A DNA stretch of 64,000 nucleotides from the NCBI RefSeq assembly GCF_037893015.1, contig NC_133658.1:639993825-640057824 (forward strand). The letters run 5' to 3'. Both the position numbers and the translations under genes were made by a program. How positions within the stretch are numbered: position 1 is the stretch's first letter; every line of letters starts with the position of its first letter. Shown here one piece after another: positions 22,495-34,774 of the stretch. Origin of the DNA: Macrotis lagotis (taxonomy: Eukaryota; Chordata; Mammalia; Peramelemorphia; Peramelidae). The notes under the pieces were generated by a model that searched no databases, was not told where the DNA came from, and saw only the letters and a list, made by a program, of their open reading frames with translations.

Positions 22495-23474
22495 CAAATT
22501 TTCTATATAGGTACAATCCTTTATAAGATACAAAAGTATCTATGGATACTTTCCATCTTTCTTCCTGGAATTATCCATAATTCTCTAGTCAGATTTTCAA
22601 TTTTGAGAGTCTTTCACCATCACCATGACTCCTTTAGAGTCTGAGCCTAAAGGTTTTTAATCTAACCTCTCTCCCAAATTTTAACACACTAGGTGGGTGT
22701 CAAACTAGGTTCAACATCCTCTTCTTTTGTTTTTCCAGTCTCAAGATGACATGATGTCTTTTTCTGAAGGATCTTGCCCCTTCCCTTTCACCAATTATTT
22801 CTTCTTTATTGAATAAAGGTCCAAAATGGTAGATCCCATCATTGCTTCCTTCACTTACTGAGTGAAAAAAAATTTTTTCCAACAAGACTAAGCAATAATG
22901 TCTCAGATACTCTGCTTTTAACAGAGTTGGATATCCTATAAATAGATGCTTGAATAGTTGAAGTCTCCCATTATTACAATAAGTTCTTCTATACCAATTT
23001 GATCATTTCTATTTGGTTTAATATCCAACTGGACTGGATATGAAACTCCCTGATCTGCCTTGAAGTCTGAGAGACACATGGAAACAATATAGGCTTATCA
23101 CTCATTATGTGCCACAGAGAATAGTGTGTGGGTAGGAGAATATATGTGTTGATAGGACCATACAATAAGACATTTAAATTGCTTTTACCCACACTGAATG
23201 AATAGTTTCAATCTGAAATGGAGGGAGTAGGGTTAATTTTCCAAGGATCAAAAGAGCTAAGAGAAATGGTTTACCAAACTCTGGAGCAGCTAGCAAGAAT
23301 TAATTATCCTAAGAGTGAGACCTAGAGAAGACCCCAGCTGACTAGAAATACAGGGGAAACCAGGATTAGACTTCAAATCAGTAACAAAATAATTGGGTAA
23401 CATGATTCTGCATACCTTAATTTATCTAATCTGAGTAAAGTTTGTACTCCCAAGATTGTTCAAGGACAATCTTG
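22495..23474. other. no recognised feature
   Basis: No exon signals or named repeat. 22740-23060 has weak L3-like wording (CCCATTATTACAATAAGTTC) but is not assignable. Confidence 0.35.
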
Positions 23475-23645
23475 TATAGTGGAAAGAATACTAATTTTGT
23501 AGTCAAATGGACCAGAGTTCAAATTCTAGGGGCTTACTACCTCTGTGGTTTTGATCAGGCCACTTGACCTCCAGTCCTTAATGTTCTTCTCTGCAAAGTT
23601 CGAGGGTGAGACTGGACATTTCCTTACAACTCCAGTTCTTATAAA
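23475..23645 (+). mobile_element. MIR (core-SINE)
   Basis: GTGGAAAGAATACTAATTTT, CCAGAGTTCAAATTC, TACTACCTCTGTGGTTTTGA, TTCTTCTCTGCAAAG. Confidence 0.7.
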
Positions 23646-24009
23646 CCTATCATTTACCTGATTTTGCTGGCTTTGTTGCAAAAGAATGAGGGATATAATG
23701 AAATGAATGGAGAGGAGAAAGGGAGAAAAATACTGCAGTAAGGATGAACAACTACAAATTCCCTGGGATCTGGACTTTGGAGAGAAAATCCACCCTGGGA
23801 GTTTAACTGCAAAAAATTACTTAAGAAAACTTTTTGTTTTAGGGAAGTCTTGGGAATATTCATTTTCCATAGACTACACAGAATTCAAAGATTTTCATTG
23901 GTGATACTCTGATGGAACTGTGATCTCTTCCTACAATGCTGTAGATTGGAATCCACCCCTGCCTTCTCATATAGAATTAATCACAAAATTAAATTGATTT
24001 AGATGGTAT
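23646..24009. other. no recognised feature
   Basis: Overlapping open frames on both strands (23654-23904) match no family I know. Confidence 0.35.
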
Positions 24010-24235
24010 ACTAGTTTAGTAGGCTCAATGGATAGAGTTCTGGAATTAAGAAGATCTCAACCAACTCTAGCCTTGGTTATTTGACCCCAGATCAATCATT
24101 TAATCTCTAATTGTCTCAGTTTTCTTAAATATATAATGAAGTTAATAATAGCTCCTTACACATTTGTTGTGAGGATCAATGAAGTATTTATAAAAATGTT
24201 AATGACTGGCATACAGTAGGAAAAAATGTAAATGT
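24010..24235 (+). mobile_element. MIR (core-SINE)
   Basis: CTCAATGGATAGAGTTCTGG, TCTCAGTTTTCTTAAATATA, TTGTTGTGAGGATCAATGAA, GACTGGCATACAGTAGG. Confidence 0.7.
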
Positions 24236-26560
24236 TCATTCCATTCTCTGGCCATTAATATAATGATATACAGATATTCTACATGTCTTTCAGAAGACCA
24301 ACAGATGGAAGATATTGTCAATGAGCCATAACATCCCTGTCAGGATCAAGAACTACTGAGCCATGGTAGTAACCATATAGTTTTATGTTTAGGAATATAT
24401 AGCTATGATTGGTACTCTGACTTCTTGTTTATTGACCTCATGTTATGTAAATGTGTTTAAAACCAAGAGCACCAAGATAAGAAAAAAATCTGTAGCTCAT
24501 ATCACATCTAGGCAAGGAAATAACAGATAAAGGCAGAGAACTCTTTTCATTTTATTCACTGTTATCAGAAATAACATGATCCTCCTAGATTCTAAGGTCA
24601 TGTCCCAAATTCTCTCATCCTGGAACCCAGACACATCTTCTCTAGGGATGGGGAATTAAGGTCATTTAATGGTGATCAGATATGTGGCTTTAAGTTGAAT
24701 CTGTGACACTTGCCCTCATCACTCAGATCCTCTTTTCAATGTCCTCTTTGTCTAGTCTCTAGAGCAATAAAGGAGCCACATAAACCACCTGGGTAATATA
24801 AACATTCCACATGGACTTCGGATGACCTTTTTCAAGGGCAGCCAGGTGTCACATTCCAGACACAGTGCAAAATGGGGAGGACTACAGCACAATTGTTAAA
24901 TCATTCAAGTCTTACCTGGCAACATATTTGCTCCCATACTATCCCCTCCATGCTGTATGAATGGCACCAAAATCCCGCTGTTCTGAGGTTTACATACCTC
25001 CCACCTTAATAGTCTGTCTTTAACTCAGGTGCTGGCAGAAGCTGCCAGAGTTCATTCCCAAATGGTCAAATCTCAGCCTTGTTTGTCTCCTCTTATACTA
25101 TTAATTTTCATCTCTATATATTTCTTATTAATCTTTCATTAATAATTATTTCCCATTTTTTTCATATTTTAGTTCTCAAGTACAGGGAATTGTATTAACT
25201 GCCTAAAAGTTGATAACTGGAGAGAAAGAGGCACACTTTGTTTTTTCTTCCATTGACTCCAGTCATAACTGTCCTAAAGTCCTGCACCTGTTCCATCTGA
25301 TCCTGAGACCTATGCCATCACATTGTGGCCAACTATCAGATGCTACTGACTATCAAAAATCTGAAAGGTCAAAGATAGTAAATTAATAAAACATCGGTAT
25401 GCTTACCTTCTCACTTTAGATTGCTCCATACTTTTGTTTAATATTTAAATTTTTATGTCTCTTATACCAGTTTCTCTCTATTCAACTGCTGATAAGTCAT
25501 AACTAAGAATGTTATTGACTTCTAGTATTCTGACTTCATACTGTTCACATATGTTTAAAACCAAGAGCTCTTAGATTACTCTAATTTATAATGCATCTAC
25601 TAGTTTGTTAGAAGGAACATTTCAACTTGCAAGTTACTTTTCCCATTGACCTGAAAATGGAAAATATACATAATGAATAGAAGATGGAATTATCAAGTAA
25701 TGACAACAGTTCCACCAACCACATTAAAACTAGTCTTATTATGCCATAGATGCATTGTGTTATATGTATAGAAAGGGAGTTGAAATGGAAGTAGGGATTT
25801 TGACTGCATGGCATGGTTCATAAATTTAGAGGTCATTTAATACAATGCCATCTTGGTTGCCTTTTCTTATATAGGTTTTCTTTGTTTCCTTTAAACTAAA
25901 TTAAATATGATGGTTGTTCAGAAAAAAATTTGATCTGATTTTTGGAAAGTTGAGATTTAGAACAATTGCATTGCCATTCTGCCAAATTTTACAATTGGAT
26001 AGTTTAGTAACAATGGACATAAGGAATTGCTGATAAGTATTCCTTTTAGCCCACTTGTAAAGTTGTAGAGGATTTTACTGCCCTAAGTTGCTGTACTGTT
26101 CATGTTCACATGCACATAGTTTACTACTAGTATTAGAAGATGAAGACAAAAAATGGGAAGAGAAAAAGGAACATTTTATTTATAGCAGGTGAAAGTGGGA
26201 GGACAACATTCTTTTTGTTAGTTGACTGAATAAAAATGTATATGAATTTCAAGTAACTGTAACTCTAGGTTCACATTCATTTATTTTTATTTACTTGTGT
26301 GGAGCAGTTCCATATGTACCCCTGCAATTGACCAAAGTGATTGAAATTATATCATAGAGATCAGATATTTTGCCCAATGCAAAGAAATCTTTGTTTTAAA
26401 TGTTCCCTTCAGAAAACCTTCTAAAACCTTATCCCTTATAGCTCTCCTAATTATGTTGAAAAGGACCTTAAGATATCTTTCTTGTTTGATCAATGATTAT
26501 CTAAAAGTAGGTTATAATAGTCATAAAGGGTTATAAAAGTCATAAAGAGTCATATAAGAG
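24236..26560. other. no gene; unassigned, possibly LTR-like
   Basis: 2.3 kb with no exon or named repeat. The 17-mer TGTTTAAAACCAAGAGC occurs at about 24453 and again at about 25551. A short ATAAGAGTCAT-type tandem lies at 26505-26565. An old LTR element is possible but not shown. Confidence 0.3.
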
Positions 26561-26562
26561 TC

Positions 26563-26775
26563 ATAGCTAGGTGGTACTAGTGCATAGTGTGCTGGGACTG
26601 AGTTAGAAAAACATCTCCCTGAGTTCAAATCTGACCTCAATCACTTATTAGCAAACTCTGCTTGCCTCAGTTTCCTCATTTGTAAAATGAGTTAGAAAAA
26701 CAAACCACTCTAGTATCTTTGCCAAGAAAACCCCAAATGAGGTCTGGAAAAGTTGGACACAACTAAACAACCACA
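26563..26775 (+). mobile_element. Mar1-like SINE
   Basis: Sense: AGCTAGGTGGTACTAGTGCA, CCTCATTTGTAAAATGAGTT, AACCACTCTAGTATCTTTGC, AAAGTTGGACACAACTAAAC. Confidence 0.85.
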
Positions 26776-26824
26776 ACTATTTTAAAGCACTCCAATAAAC
26801 TTGATTTTTAAAAACTGTCTTTTA

Positions 26825-26972
26825 AGGGCAGCTAGGTGGCACAGTGTATAGAGCACCAGGTGCTGGAGTCAGGAGGACCTGAGTTCAAATGTGACCTCAG
26901 ATACTTAATAATTGCCCAGCTCTATGACCTTGGCTGAGTCATTTAATCTCACTGCCTCAAATAAAAAACAAC
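26825..26972 (+). mobile_element. WSINE1-like SINE
   Basis: Sense: GGGCAGCTAGGTGGCACAGT, GGAGTCAGGAGGACCTGAGT, TACTTAATAATTGCCCAGCT, A-rich end. Confidence 0.9.
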
Positions 26973-27604
26973 CTATCTATTGTTGGTTAAAGGACCATCA
27001 GGATTAAATAAGTACAAACAAGTGTTTTAGAGATAATGGAGTTTAAGAAACTAGTGGCTCAATCCAGCTCAACAGTCTATTTTGAGATATGCCTATATAT
27101 TTTAGAGTTCAGACACCTTTTGATAATGCTTTAGGAAAAGGACAACTTATTTTTAACAATAGGAAATTTGGCAGACCTTTACTTCTGAAGTTAGAGGGGA
27201 TACTCTTTCCTACTGGTGTTAATGCGAGTTGCTGATAGATACTTGAAAAGCAACTGTTTCTAACTTTTATGGAGGAGGGCATAGACTAATCATACAACAG
27301 TCTAAAGACTGCTCTTTCATGTCTGTTACATCATCTGGGTTATTACTCGTAGAGTTCCATTTGTTGGAGCTTAGGCTGTTATGTATTGCTATTTTTAGAC
27401 TAGAGCTTCACTCATGACATTCGCCATCAAAAAGCCTTCATAGACTTGGTCTGATTTTTAATCCTCTTCTCTGTAGATTTCTTCTGGGTTGAGAATTAAC
27501 TTTGAAGTCAATGGGAGTCTGTCTGGCATGTAAGAAACTAAATGATTTTGGTATAGACATGGTCAGACAGTCACCTTCATATATAAAAAAGGCTTACATT
27601 TTTT
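26973..27604. other. no recognised feature
   Basis: Nothing recognised on either strand. Confidence 0.35.
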
Positions 27605-27609
27605 GTTGT

Positions 27610-27742
27610 TGGGTTTTTTTTTTTTTGCAAGGCAATGGGCTTAAATGACTTGCCTAAGGTCATACAGCTAAGTAAAATATTAAGTGTCTGAGGTCTCATT
27701 TGAACTCAGGTCCTCCTGATTCTAGAGTTTCTAGCTGCCCCA
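27610..27742 (-). mobile_element. WSINE1-like SINE, partial
   Basis: Inverted: T13 then GCAAGGCAATGGGC, TATTAAGTGTCTGAGGTCTC, CTAGCTGCCCC. Part of the tRNA-like head is deleted. Confidence 0.9.
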
Positions 27743-28122
27743 GGACTCTTGCATTTAAAAGGATTTCCAGAGTGTTCCGTCCTGCATGGGAATGCCAACA
27801 GGCCTCCAAACTGGGTTACAGAAATTTTCTTTATAAGACTATGATGATCTATACACTAAAAGCACTGAAAGAAATTTCCCTTTTTTATTTCAAGTTTCTA
27901 TAAGTACTTCATGGAACTAAATCAACTTTTTAAAATAGAAATTTTGAATGGGAAGAAGTCTTAGCAATCAACTAGTCTAACACCCTCATTTTTTGAAAAA
28001 AAATTATTTTTATTCTGAACTGAACAAACACTCAATACAACGAGCACTTCCAGATACAGAGTAAAACAGAAAGGTAGATTCTATGTGAAACCACAGATTG
28101 ATATTATGGACACCTTGCCTTT
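27743..28122. other. no recognised feature
   Basis: Nothing recognised apart from a short CTAGTCTAACACCCTCATTT (27970-27990), a stub of MIR or L3. Confidence 0.35.
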
Positions 28123-28268
28123 CTCTTTTATTTATTTATTTGTGGCAATGGGGTTAAGTGACTTGCCCAAGGTCACACAGCTAGGCATAGCTAGCTGAGG
28201 CTGGATTGGAACTCAGGTACTCTTGACTGCAGGGTGGTGCTCTATCCACTGTACCACCTAGCTACCCC
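28123..28268 (-). mobile_element. WSINE1-like SINE
   Basis: Inverted: GGCAATGGGGTTAAGTGACT, TGGTGCTCTATCCACTGTAC, CACCTAGCTACCCC. Confidence 0.9.
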
Positions 28269-28634
28269 TCTTTTTTAAATATATAAGTTCCATCTGTGAC
28301 TTTAGAATCCATCTTGCAAAAAAAAATCCCCAAAACAACAAGATAACTATGCTATTATTGGTTTTCCTACTATTTTTTCCTCTAAATTAAAAAAAAATCC
28401 TCAAGGAATTCTAATTCTTTTTTTCTTTTTCCTTCTTACCACCCTATCCCCATTCTCCTTCACCTTCTCAATCCCTACCCTACAAAAATAAGAAAAAGAA
28501 CAAGAAAAAATGTACTCTTTTATCTTATATGTATAGCCAAGCAAAATATATCTCCATATTGCCTTAGATTGAAAATATATTACTTAATCTGCATCTTGCT
28601 TCCTTCACTTCTTTGTCAAAGGTTCAATCCCCAC

Positions 28635-28735
28635 TCTCTTCATTTTACAGATGGGTAAACTGAGGGCTAGAGAGGTCTGTTGAAGGTCCCACAGCTATTA
28701 AGGAGAAGAGTCAGGACTAAAATAATTCCCTAATT
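28635..28735 (-). mobile_element. MIR fragment
   Basis: TTCATTTTACAGATGGGTAA, ACTGAGGGCTAGAGAGGTC. Confidence 0.65.
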
Positions 28736-29429
28736 ATTAGATGGAATTCCTTATTTTACTCCACTTTGCAAATTTTCTAGAAGCTACCTTTCTTTCCAGT
28801 TGCTTCCAAGAGTTGTTTTGTTCAAAGTTTCCATGAACTCAACCTTATAACTGTGGGAGAATTGAAGACAATCAAAATATTTAGTTTTTTCCTGGTTCAA
28901 TTACTGCTGCATGGATGGTGGGGTGGGAATGGGGCAAACAGCTGCAGTGTGGGAAATTGAGAGGGATGGGCTGCAAAAACAGGTCTCATTATTTAAAGGG
29001 CCAGTGTTGGGAAAATAGAATGACTGAATCTTTTAGTGAAGTCCAGGTTTGCTTTGAGTATTGTAGGCATTGCTATTGTTAATGAACAAAACCCCTAGGG
29101 AAACCAAGGAAAAAGAAAGAGATGGGTAAAGATAGTTAGACTTAGAGGAAGACAGGGAAAATTGTAGAATATCTTCATCCATTTTGACAGTCTTCTTTCT
29201 CAGTTGACCTTATCCCAGAAACTCCTAGTAGATTGACAAGAAAATACTAACAACTAAGTCATGGGTGATTAAGAGTCATGAGCTGCCTGAGAGGAGAAAT
29301 GCAAACAGAAAAGAGGGAAAAGAGAAAAGAAGAGTCGGGAGAAGAGAAGGGAGAAAAGGTGGAAAGAAAGAGAAAAAAGGAAAGACAGATGAGAAGATGA
29401 AAATGAGACAGAAAAAGGAAAATTTATCA
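28736..29429. other. no gene; purine-rich stretch
   Basis: 29300-29420 is GA-rich. No exon or named repeat. Confidence 0.35.
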
Positions 29430-29522
29430 AACATGAAATGTTAGAACTGGGAGGGGCCTTGGAGATTATCTATTTCAACCTTCTTATTTAACAGATGAAG
29501 AAACTGAGTCCCAAAAAAGGTT
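29430..29522 (-). mobile_element. MIR/L3-like fragment
   Basis: TTAGAACTGGGAGGGGCCTT, TATTTAACAGATGAAGAAAC, TGAGTCCC. Confidence 0.5.
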
Positions 29523-29639
29523 AGATGAAGGACAAATAAATTTTAGTAAGGAGCAGAAGAGTCAAAATTATGAGGACATGGAGAGTTATGGATATGATAA
29601 ATATAAGTAAAATTGCATTCTTATGAGATCTTTCCAATT

Positions 29640-30520
29640 TGGGATTAAAAAAAACCCCTCTCACCCAAGTCCTTATTGCTGCTTGGTTATCTTTTTTTCA
29701 TCTCTTATCATTTCCCTGTCATATTCCCCACAGTCCCTGTTCCAAACCATTTATAATCTTCTCAAACCTTTTTTAATGTCATTGTCAACAGATAATTTTA
29801 CCACTTTAATTAAATGATCATCTCTATCAATTCATCTCTTCCTTACCTCCACAATTCTCCATAACTGCATTTACCCTATGTTCATTTACTCCTGTCTTTC
29901 CTCCTTTTAAAGGCTAATCCCTCCTCCTAAATCTTGAGTTCCATCCTCTCCCTTCTTCATTCTGGAACCTCACTCCATCAGTCACCCTCCCTTCCTTTAA
30001 TTGTCAATGATCTGACTTTCTCCATTGACTCTTCTTATGCCATTTATATTAATAAATTCAGATGTCCTCTATACTTAAAAAAGTCTTCCCTTTCCTTAAC
30101 TCAAGCTACTGGATCCCTGCTCCCTTTATTCCCTTTCAATAATTTTAGAGCATAATCAGTACTTGTTGCCTCCCTCCTTAACACTCAATCATTACTAAAT
30201 TTTATATTGTATTTAAGAAGTGTCTGCTATCTCCACATTGCTATCTCAACTTCAAGTTCAACATGCCTCATACTGAATGTATCATCTTGTTCCCCAAGTC
30301 TCTATCTCTCGACTTTCCTATTGCTGTGAATAAAGCCACGATTTCCCATCATCTATTCTCAAAGCCTGTCATGGAACTCCTCCCACTCTCTCACCTTCCA
30401 CATTTAATCATTTCACCAAGATCTATTAATTCTCCTTTGGCAATCGTCTTCACATCTGTATCCTCATTTCTATTCCTACTATCACCAGTCTAGTTCAGAT
30501 TCTCATTTACCTCTTTCTAT
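29640..30520. repeat. Pyrimidine-biased old interspersed repeat, class unknown
   Basis: About 0.9 kb with strong C+T bias on the + strand and three short open frames on the + strand (29623, 29934, 30263). The composition looks like a decayed transposon ORF, but no residue motif let me name a family. Confidence 0.3.
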
Positions 30521-30544
30521 TATTATATTAATCACACTGATGTC

Positions 30545-30725
30545 AGTATAGCATAGTGGGAAAAAAATTGGACCTTGTAGGAAGAAACTACGGGTTCATC
30601 CTGGTCCTGCTACTAACTAGATGAATGACCCTTATATTCTTGGCATTAATAATACTAGAATTATCTACTTCACAGGGTTTAAAAAGTACTTAAAGCATTC
30701 TACAAAGGTTAGCTATTTTTAGGTT
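30545..30725 (+). mobile_element. MIR (core-SINE)
   Basis: TATAGCATAGTGGGAAAAAA, TCCTGCTACTAACTAGATGA, CTACTTCACAGGGTTTAAAA. Confidence 0.65.
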
Positions 30726-30794
30726 GTTCTAATGAACAGTAAACTTCTTGGGGGCAGAGACTGCTTCTTGTCCAAATTCTGTAACATCCCCAGT

Positions 30795-31028
30795 GGGTCA
30801 ATCAAAGAGCATTTACTAGGTACTATGTTAACAAACAAATAAACAAAAAGGCAAAAGCCTCCAAGGAACTTCCATCCTAATGTGGGAGACAACATGCAAA
30901 CAAGATATATATATATATAGGATAAATTGAAGGTAATCTTAGAGGCACTACACTAGAGGGGAACTAGGAAAGTGTTCTTGAAGAGGATGGGATTTAGCTG
31001 AGATTTGAAGGAAGCCAGAAAGCAGGGT
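30795..31028 (-). mobile_element. L2 LINE fragment
   Basis: Antisense L2: CAAAGAGCATTTACTAGGTA, CTCCAAGGAACTTCCATCCT, GAGGATGGGATTTAGCTGAG. Confidence 0.65.
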
Positions 31029-31034
31029 ACTTTC

Positions 31035-31104
31035 TTTCTTGTTCTTGTTCTTGTTCTTGTTCTTGTTCTTGTTCTTGTTCTTGTTCTTGTTCTTGTTCTT
31101 GTTC
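31035..31104. repeat. (TTCTTG)n hexanucleotide array
   Basis: About 11 near-perfect TTCTTG units, directly after an L2 fragment. The repeating open frames over it on both strands are artefacts. Confidence 0.95.
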
Positions 31105-31334
31105 CTTGTTCTTGATCTTCTTTTTTCTGATCTGTTTGACCTTCTTCTGGTAGCATGGTACACCTTTTACCCCCAACCCCCTCCTGGGGGCTCACCATGT
31201 ACCTATTTCACACACCTTGCACTTTATCCCTGCCACAGTTAAGAATTCCCAAACTAAAGCAACCATCAACTTAAGCCTCTCTAGCAAAACGGTTACCATC
31301 ATTTGCCACTATGTCTAGTTTCATTGTGGTTAAG

Positions 31335-31577
31335 TTCTTTCAATAGTGTCCCACTCTTTGTGACACTATTTAAGGTTTTCTTGGTAAAGAGATTATAGTG
31401 GTTTGTCATTTCCTTCTCCAGTTGATTTTGCAGAGGAGGGAATTAAAGAAAAAGTTCAGTGACTTCTCCAGAATCACACAACTAATAAGTGTCTGAGGTC
31501 ATATTTGAACTCAGGAAGATGAGTCTTTATGACTCCAGGCCTGGTACTCTATGTACTATGGTACTATCTAGCTGCCT
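31335..31577 (-). mobile_element. Mar1-like SINE, full length
   Basis: Inverted: AGTGTCCCACTCTTTGTGAC, TTATAGTGGTTTGTCATTTC, CACACAACTAATAAGTGTCT, TATCTAGCTGCCT. Confidence 0.85.
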
Positions 31578-31729
31578 TATATTGTGCCAGAACATCAAAG
31601 TAATTTCACAGTAACTTTATCTTTTATCAAAATTATCTGCTATAGAAGGATCACATCAAATACTTCCTACTCTGACATAAATGTTAATGTTATGGGTATA
31701 AAATATATGGATCTACTGTGTATATGTAT

Positions 31730-31730
<1 letters not shown>

Positions 31731-31789
<59 letters not shown>

Positions 31790-31800
31790 GTATGTATACA
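31731..31800. repeat. (CA)n/(TA)n microsatellite
   Basis: About 24 CA units then TA/TG-rich sequence. Confidence 0.95.
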
Positions 31801-32039
31801 TAAATACATTTTAATTGCTTCTGAGCAGATTCCTTAAGAGAGTCTCCTGACTGGCACTTCTTGTGTTTTTCATAAGGCTTTCAAAGTTTATTAATATTTA
31901 TCTATTGCTAAAATGTGGCCACATATATTTTTGACTTTATTGTGGGACTATATCTCACTTTTTTCCCCTATATGAATGACCAGATTGTGTGACCCTAGGT
32001 AATCATTTTACCGTCCTTCTTGTGTTCATGATTGTACTG

Positions 32040-32345
32040 AAACTATGGTTGAACCTGCTGAACTATTGATCACGTAGGGGGTCCACATTAGATGTCACAG
32101 GTGGGGTTAGTTATTACATAAGTTGTCCTTCTGAAACTTTACATGCTGTGATATTAGTTGTGTATCAGATTTGTAGAGTATTAGTCATAGTCATGTTGGG
32201 AATCCATGTTGAAGTGTGCCTGCTGTGTAAGTGATCCCCTTGTCTAACCATATCGAACTGTGCCGACAGGGTAACAGATCATGTTATGTATCCATATCTA
32301 GCTGGGCCTGCTGTGTTTGTAATCACATTGTATGTAATTGCAGGG
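32040..32345. repeat. Degenerate 44-bp tandem repeat
   Basis: Three units are clear, starting at CCAT positions 32204, 32248 and 32292, exactly 44 bp apart. Each reads roughly CCATRTYGAACTGTGCCTGC, then a GTAA..GATCA segment, then TTGT/TATGT. Weaker, more diverged units seem to extend left to about 32040. Confidence 0.65.
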
Positions 32346-32814
32346 CTACCCTGGGAATTTACTACTATAGATTGGAAAACAGTACAGGAGGGCAGTCAAT
32401 AATTGTGTGTGTTTTAGGTTGTTAGCTGTACTATTGAGTGAGATCATCAACTCCTATAACGGAAAACAAGTTTTTAGTTTTAAAATGGAAATGGACTTGA
32501 AATTCTTAATCCTGAAACATTTAGATCAATTTTGTCCTATTATTATTATCAACATCATATATGGTGATAAATGATATGTAGGAAGAAGAGGGTGAATATT
32601 AAAAAGGTGAAAGTCTCTTACAAGCTAGTCTAAAGACCCATTTCATATTGCCAAAGAGACATAAGAAGAAAGTTATATACCCTCTCTCTCTAAAATAATA
32701 TGTAAAGTATACTGTTATTTCCTCACAAGATAAACACACTTCAGGACATAATTCAAAGGAAGAAATGATTATCCTGAAGGAATAAGTGACATGTTTTATT
32801 TTATTTTATGTTTA
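32346..32814. other. no recognised feature
   Basis: Nothing recognised. Confidence 0.35.
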
Positions 32815-33485
32815 GTTTCTTTTTTACAAAATATCTTTTATTTTTTTCCAATTACATGAAAAGATAATTTTCAACAATTTTTAGTCCCACATTTTTCTAC
32901 CTCCCTCTCTTCCCTATCCTTATTAGTCATATTGAGAAAGAAGAATCAGAATAAAAGGGGGAAAATTTTTTAAAGTGAAAATAGTGTGCTTTGATATGTA
33001 TTGAGAGTTCATACTTCTTTCTCTGAATGTGGATGGCATTTTCCATCACAAGACTTTTAGAATTACCTTTGATCATTATACTGCTAAGAATTAAATCTAT
33101 TGTAGTTTATCATCACACAATGTTACTGTTGATGTGTACATGTTCTCCTGCTTCTGCTCACTTCACTCAGCATTAGTTGACATAAGTCTTTCCAGGTTTT
33201 TCAGAAACCCACCTGCTTGTGATTTCTAACAGAATTCTATCACATTCATATATCACACTTGTTCAGCCATTCCTCAATTGCTGGGCATCCCTTCAATTTT
33301 CAATCATTTGCCATGACAAAAAGAGCTGCTACAAATATTTTTATAAATGTGCATATCTTTTTGTAATACAGACTTAGTGGTAATATTGCTGGATCAAAGG
33401 ATTTGCAGAGTTTTATAGTCCTTTGGGCATAGTTCCAAATTACTTACCAGAATGCCTGAATCAGTTCACAACTCTACTAACAATG
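32815..33485 (-). mobile_element. L1 3' end
   Basis: Antisense L1: CCAATTACATGAAAAGATAA, CTGCTCACTTCACTCAGCAT, TTGCTGGGCATCCCTTCAAT, AAAAAGAGCTGCTACAAATA, TAATATTGCTGGATCAAAGG. Confidence 0.85.
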
Positions 33486-33935
33486 CATTAGTGTATCCAG
33501 GGCATATTGATAAATGTTTAACAACTGGCTCTTGGGATGGCTGTGGGAAGAAGTGTAAGCAAGACAAATTTTTAAATTTAATCTGTATTATTAATATTTT
33601 CTCTATAACTTTCCTAAGTAATTTCTGAATCAAACCCTGATTGTAGCATTTACCAATTTCTGAGATATACGTCCTCATACTAAAATTGTTAAATTAGCTT
33701 TTACAATACAGCATTAAGTGACTTTAGCACATTCTGCTTATATATTGAGAATTTTCTCATCTTCCAGGATTCAAAAGGAATTGCTGAAACCATGGATTCA
33801 AGTTTTGCATGTTAATATTTTTCATTTGAAACATAATAATGGACATAAAAGGAAAAGAGGAATAAAAAATTATAGACTGTGGCTTCAAAGTAATAAGAAC
33901 ACCTTTTAAATTTGTACATTAAAACTAGATATCCA
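33486..33935. other. no recognised feature
   Basis: Right end may still be degraded L1; not assignable. Confidence 0.3.
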
Positions 33936-34062
33936 GAAGCAGCTAGGCAATACAGTAAGTAGAGCACTGGAAAATCTGAGTGGCCTCAGACACTTACTAT
34001 AGTTATGTCACCCTGGGCAAGTCACTTTATCTTGAATGCCTCAAAAAAATAAACAAAAACTA
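33936..34062 (+). mobile_element. tRNA-derived SINE, degraded
   Basis: GAAGCAGCTAGGCAATACAG, CCTCAGACACTTACTATAGT, CACCCTGGGCAAGTCACTTT. Confidence 0.75.
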
Positions 34063-34094
34063 CATATACAAATAAGTGTTGATTTTCAAAATGT

Positions 34095-34265
34095 CAGAGA
34101 ATCACAGAATTTATGAGTTGTAAAGGGCCTTGGACAACATCGAGTCTAACTCTAGTGGTGATATTCTTATTCTACTAATTCTGCCATTCCTCAAATTATT
34201 TCGGAGGTAAGTCTTTCAGAAGTAATTTTCTCTTGGATATTGCCCTCCAGATCTAATTTAAGTGA
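34095..34265 (-). mobile_element. L3/CR1-type fragment
   Basis: GAATCACAGAATTTATGAGT, AAGGGCCTTGGACAACATCG, AGTCTAACTCTAG. Confidence 0.5.
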
Positions 34266-34269
34266 AGGT

Positions 34270-34504
34270 AGAGTTGTTGTTCAGCTGTTTCAGTTATGTT
34301 TCACTTTTGTAACCCATTTGGGGTTTTCTTGGCAGAGATACTGGAGTGATTTAACTATTCCCTTCTTTAGCTCATTTTACAGATGAGAGAACTGAGGCAG
34401 AGTTAAGTGATTTGCCCAAGCTCATGTAGCTTGTGAATGCCTGAAACCAAAATTGAAATTAAGTCCTCCCCTAGCACTCTATTCACTTTACTACTTAGCT
34501 GCCA
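34270..34504 (-). mobile_element. Mar1-like SINE, full length
   Basis: Inverted: GTTGTTGTTCAGCTGTTTCA, GCAGAGATACTGGAGTGATT, CATTTTACAGATGAGAGAAC, TACTACTTAGCTGCCA. An AT/CA microsatellite follows to 34565. Confidence 0.85.
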
Positions 34505-34774
34505 CATATATAAATATGTATATAGGCATATATATATATATATACACACACACATACAAATATGTACATTTCTTATAAAAATTCTTAGATGTGACATAAA
34601 TCCTTATAATACTGTAGCAAAGGTTATGCTTTTATTGTTAGCAGATAAGAACAAGTGCAGCTCTTCCATAGTTACTGTTGGATGAAGTTGTAACTTGTCT
34701 GTTGATTTATTTATCATGTTATGGTCATGAACCAGAGTTGCACTGCTGCTCAGATTGCATTACTTCTATCTAAA

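Noticed and set aside
29623-30493. Three short + strand frames as a broken gene
   Set aside because: Pyrimidine-biased, no recognisable motif, surrounded by old repeats; listed as an unclassified repeat instead.
30948-31242. Frames of NKNKNK, RTRTRT, EQEQEQ and LFLFLF repeats
   Set aside because: Translations of the TTCTTG array in different frames.
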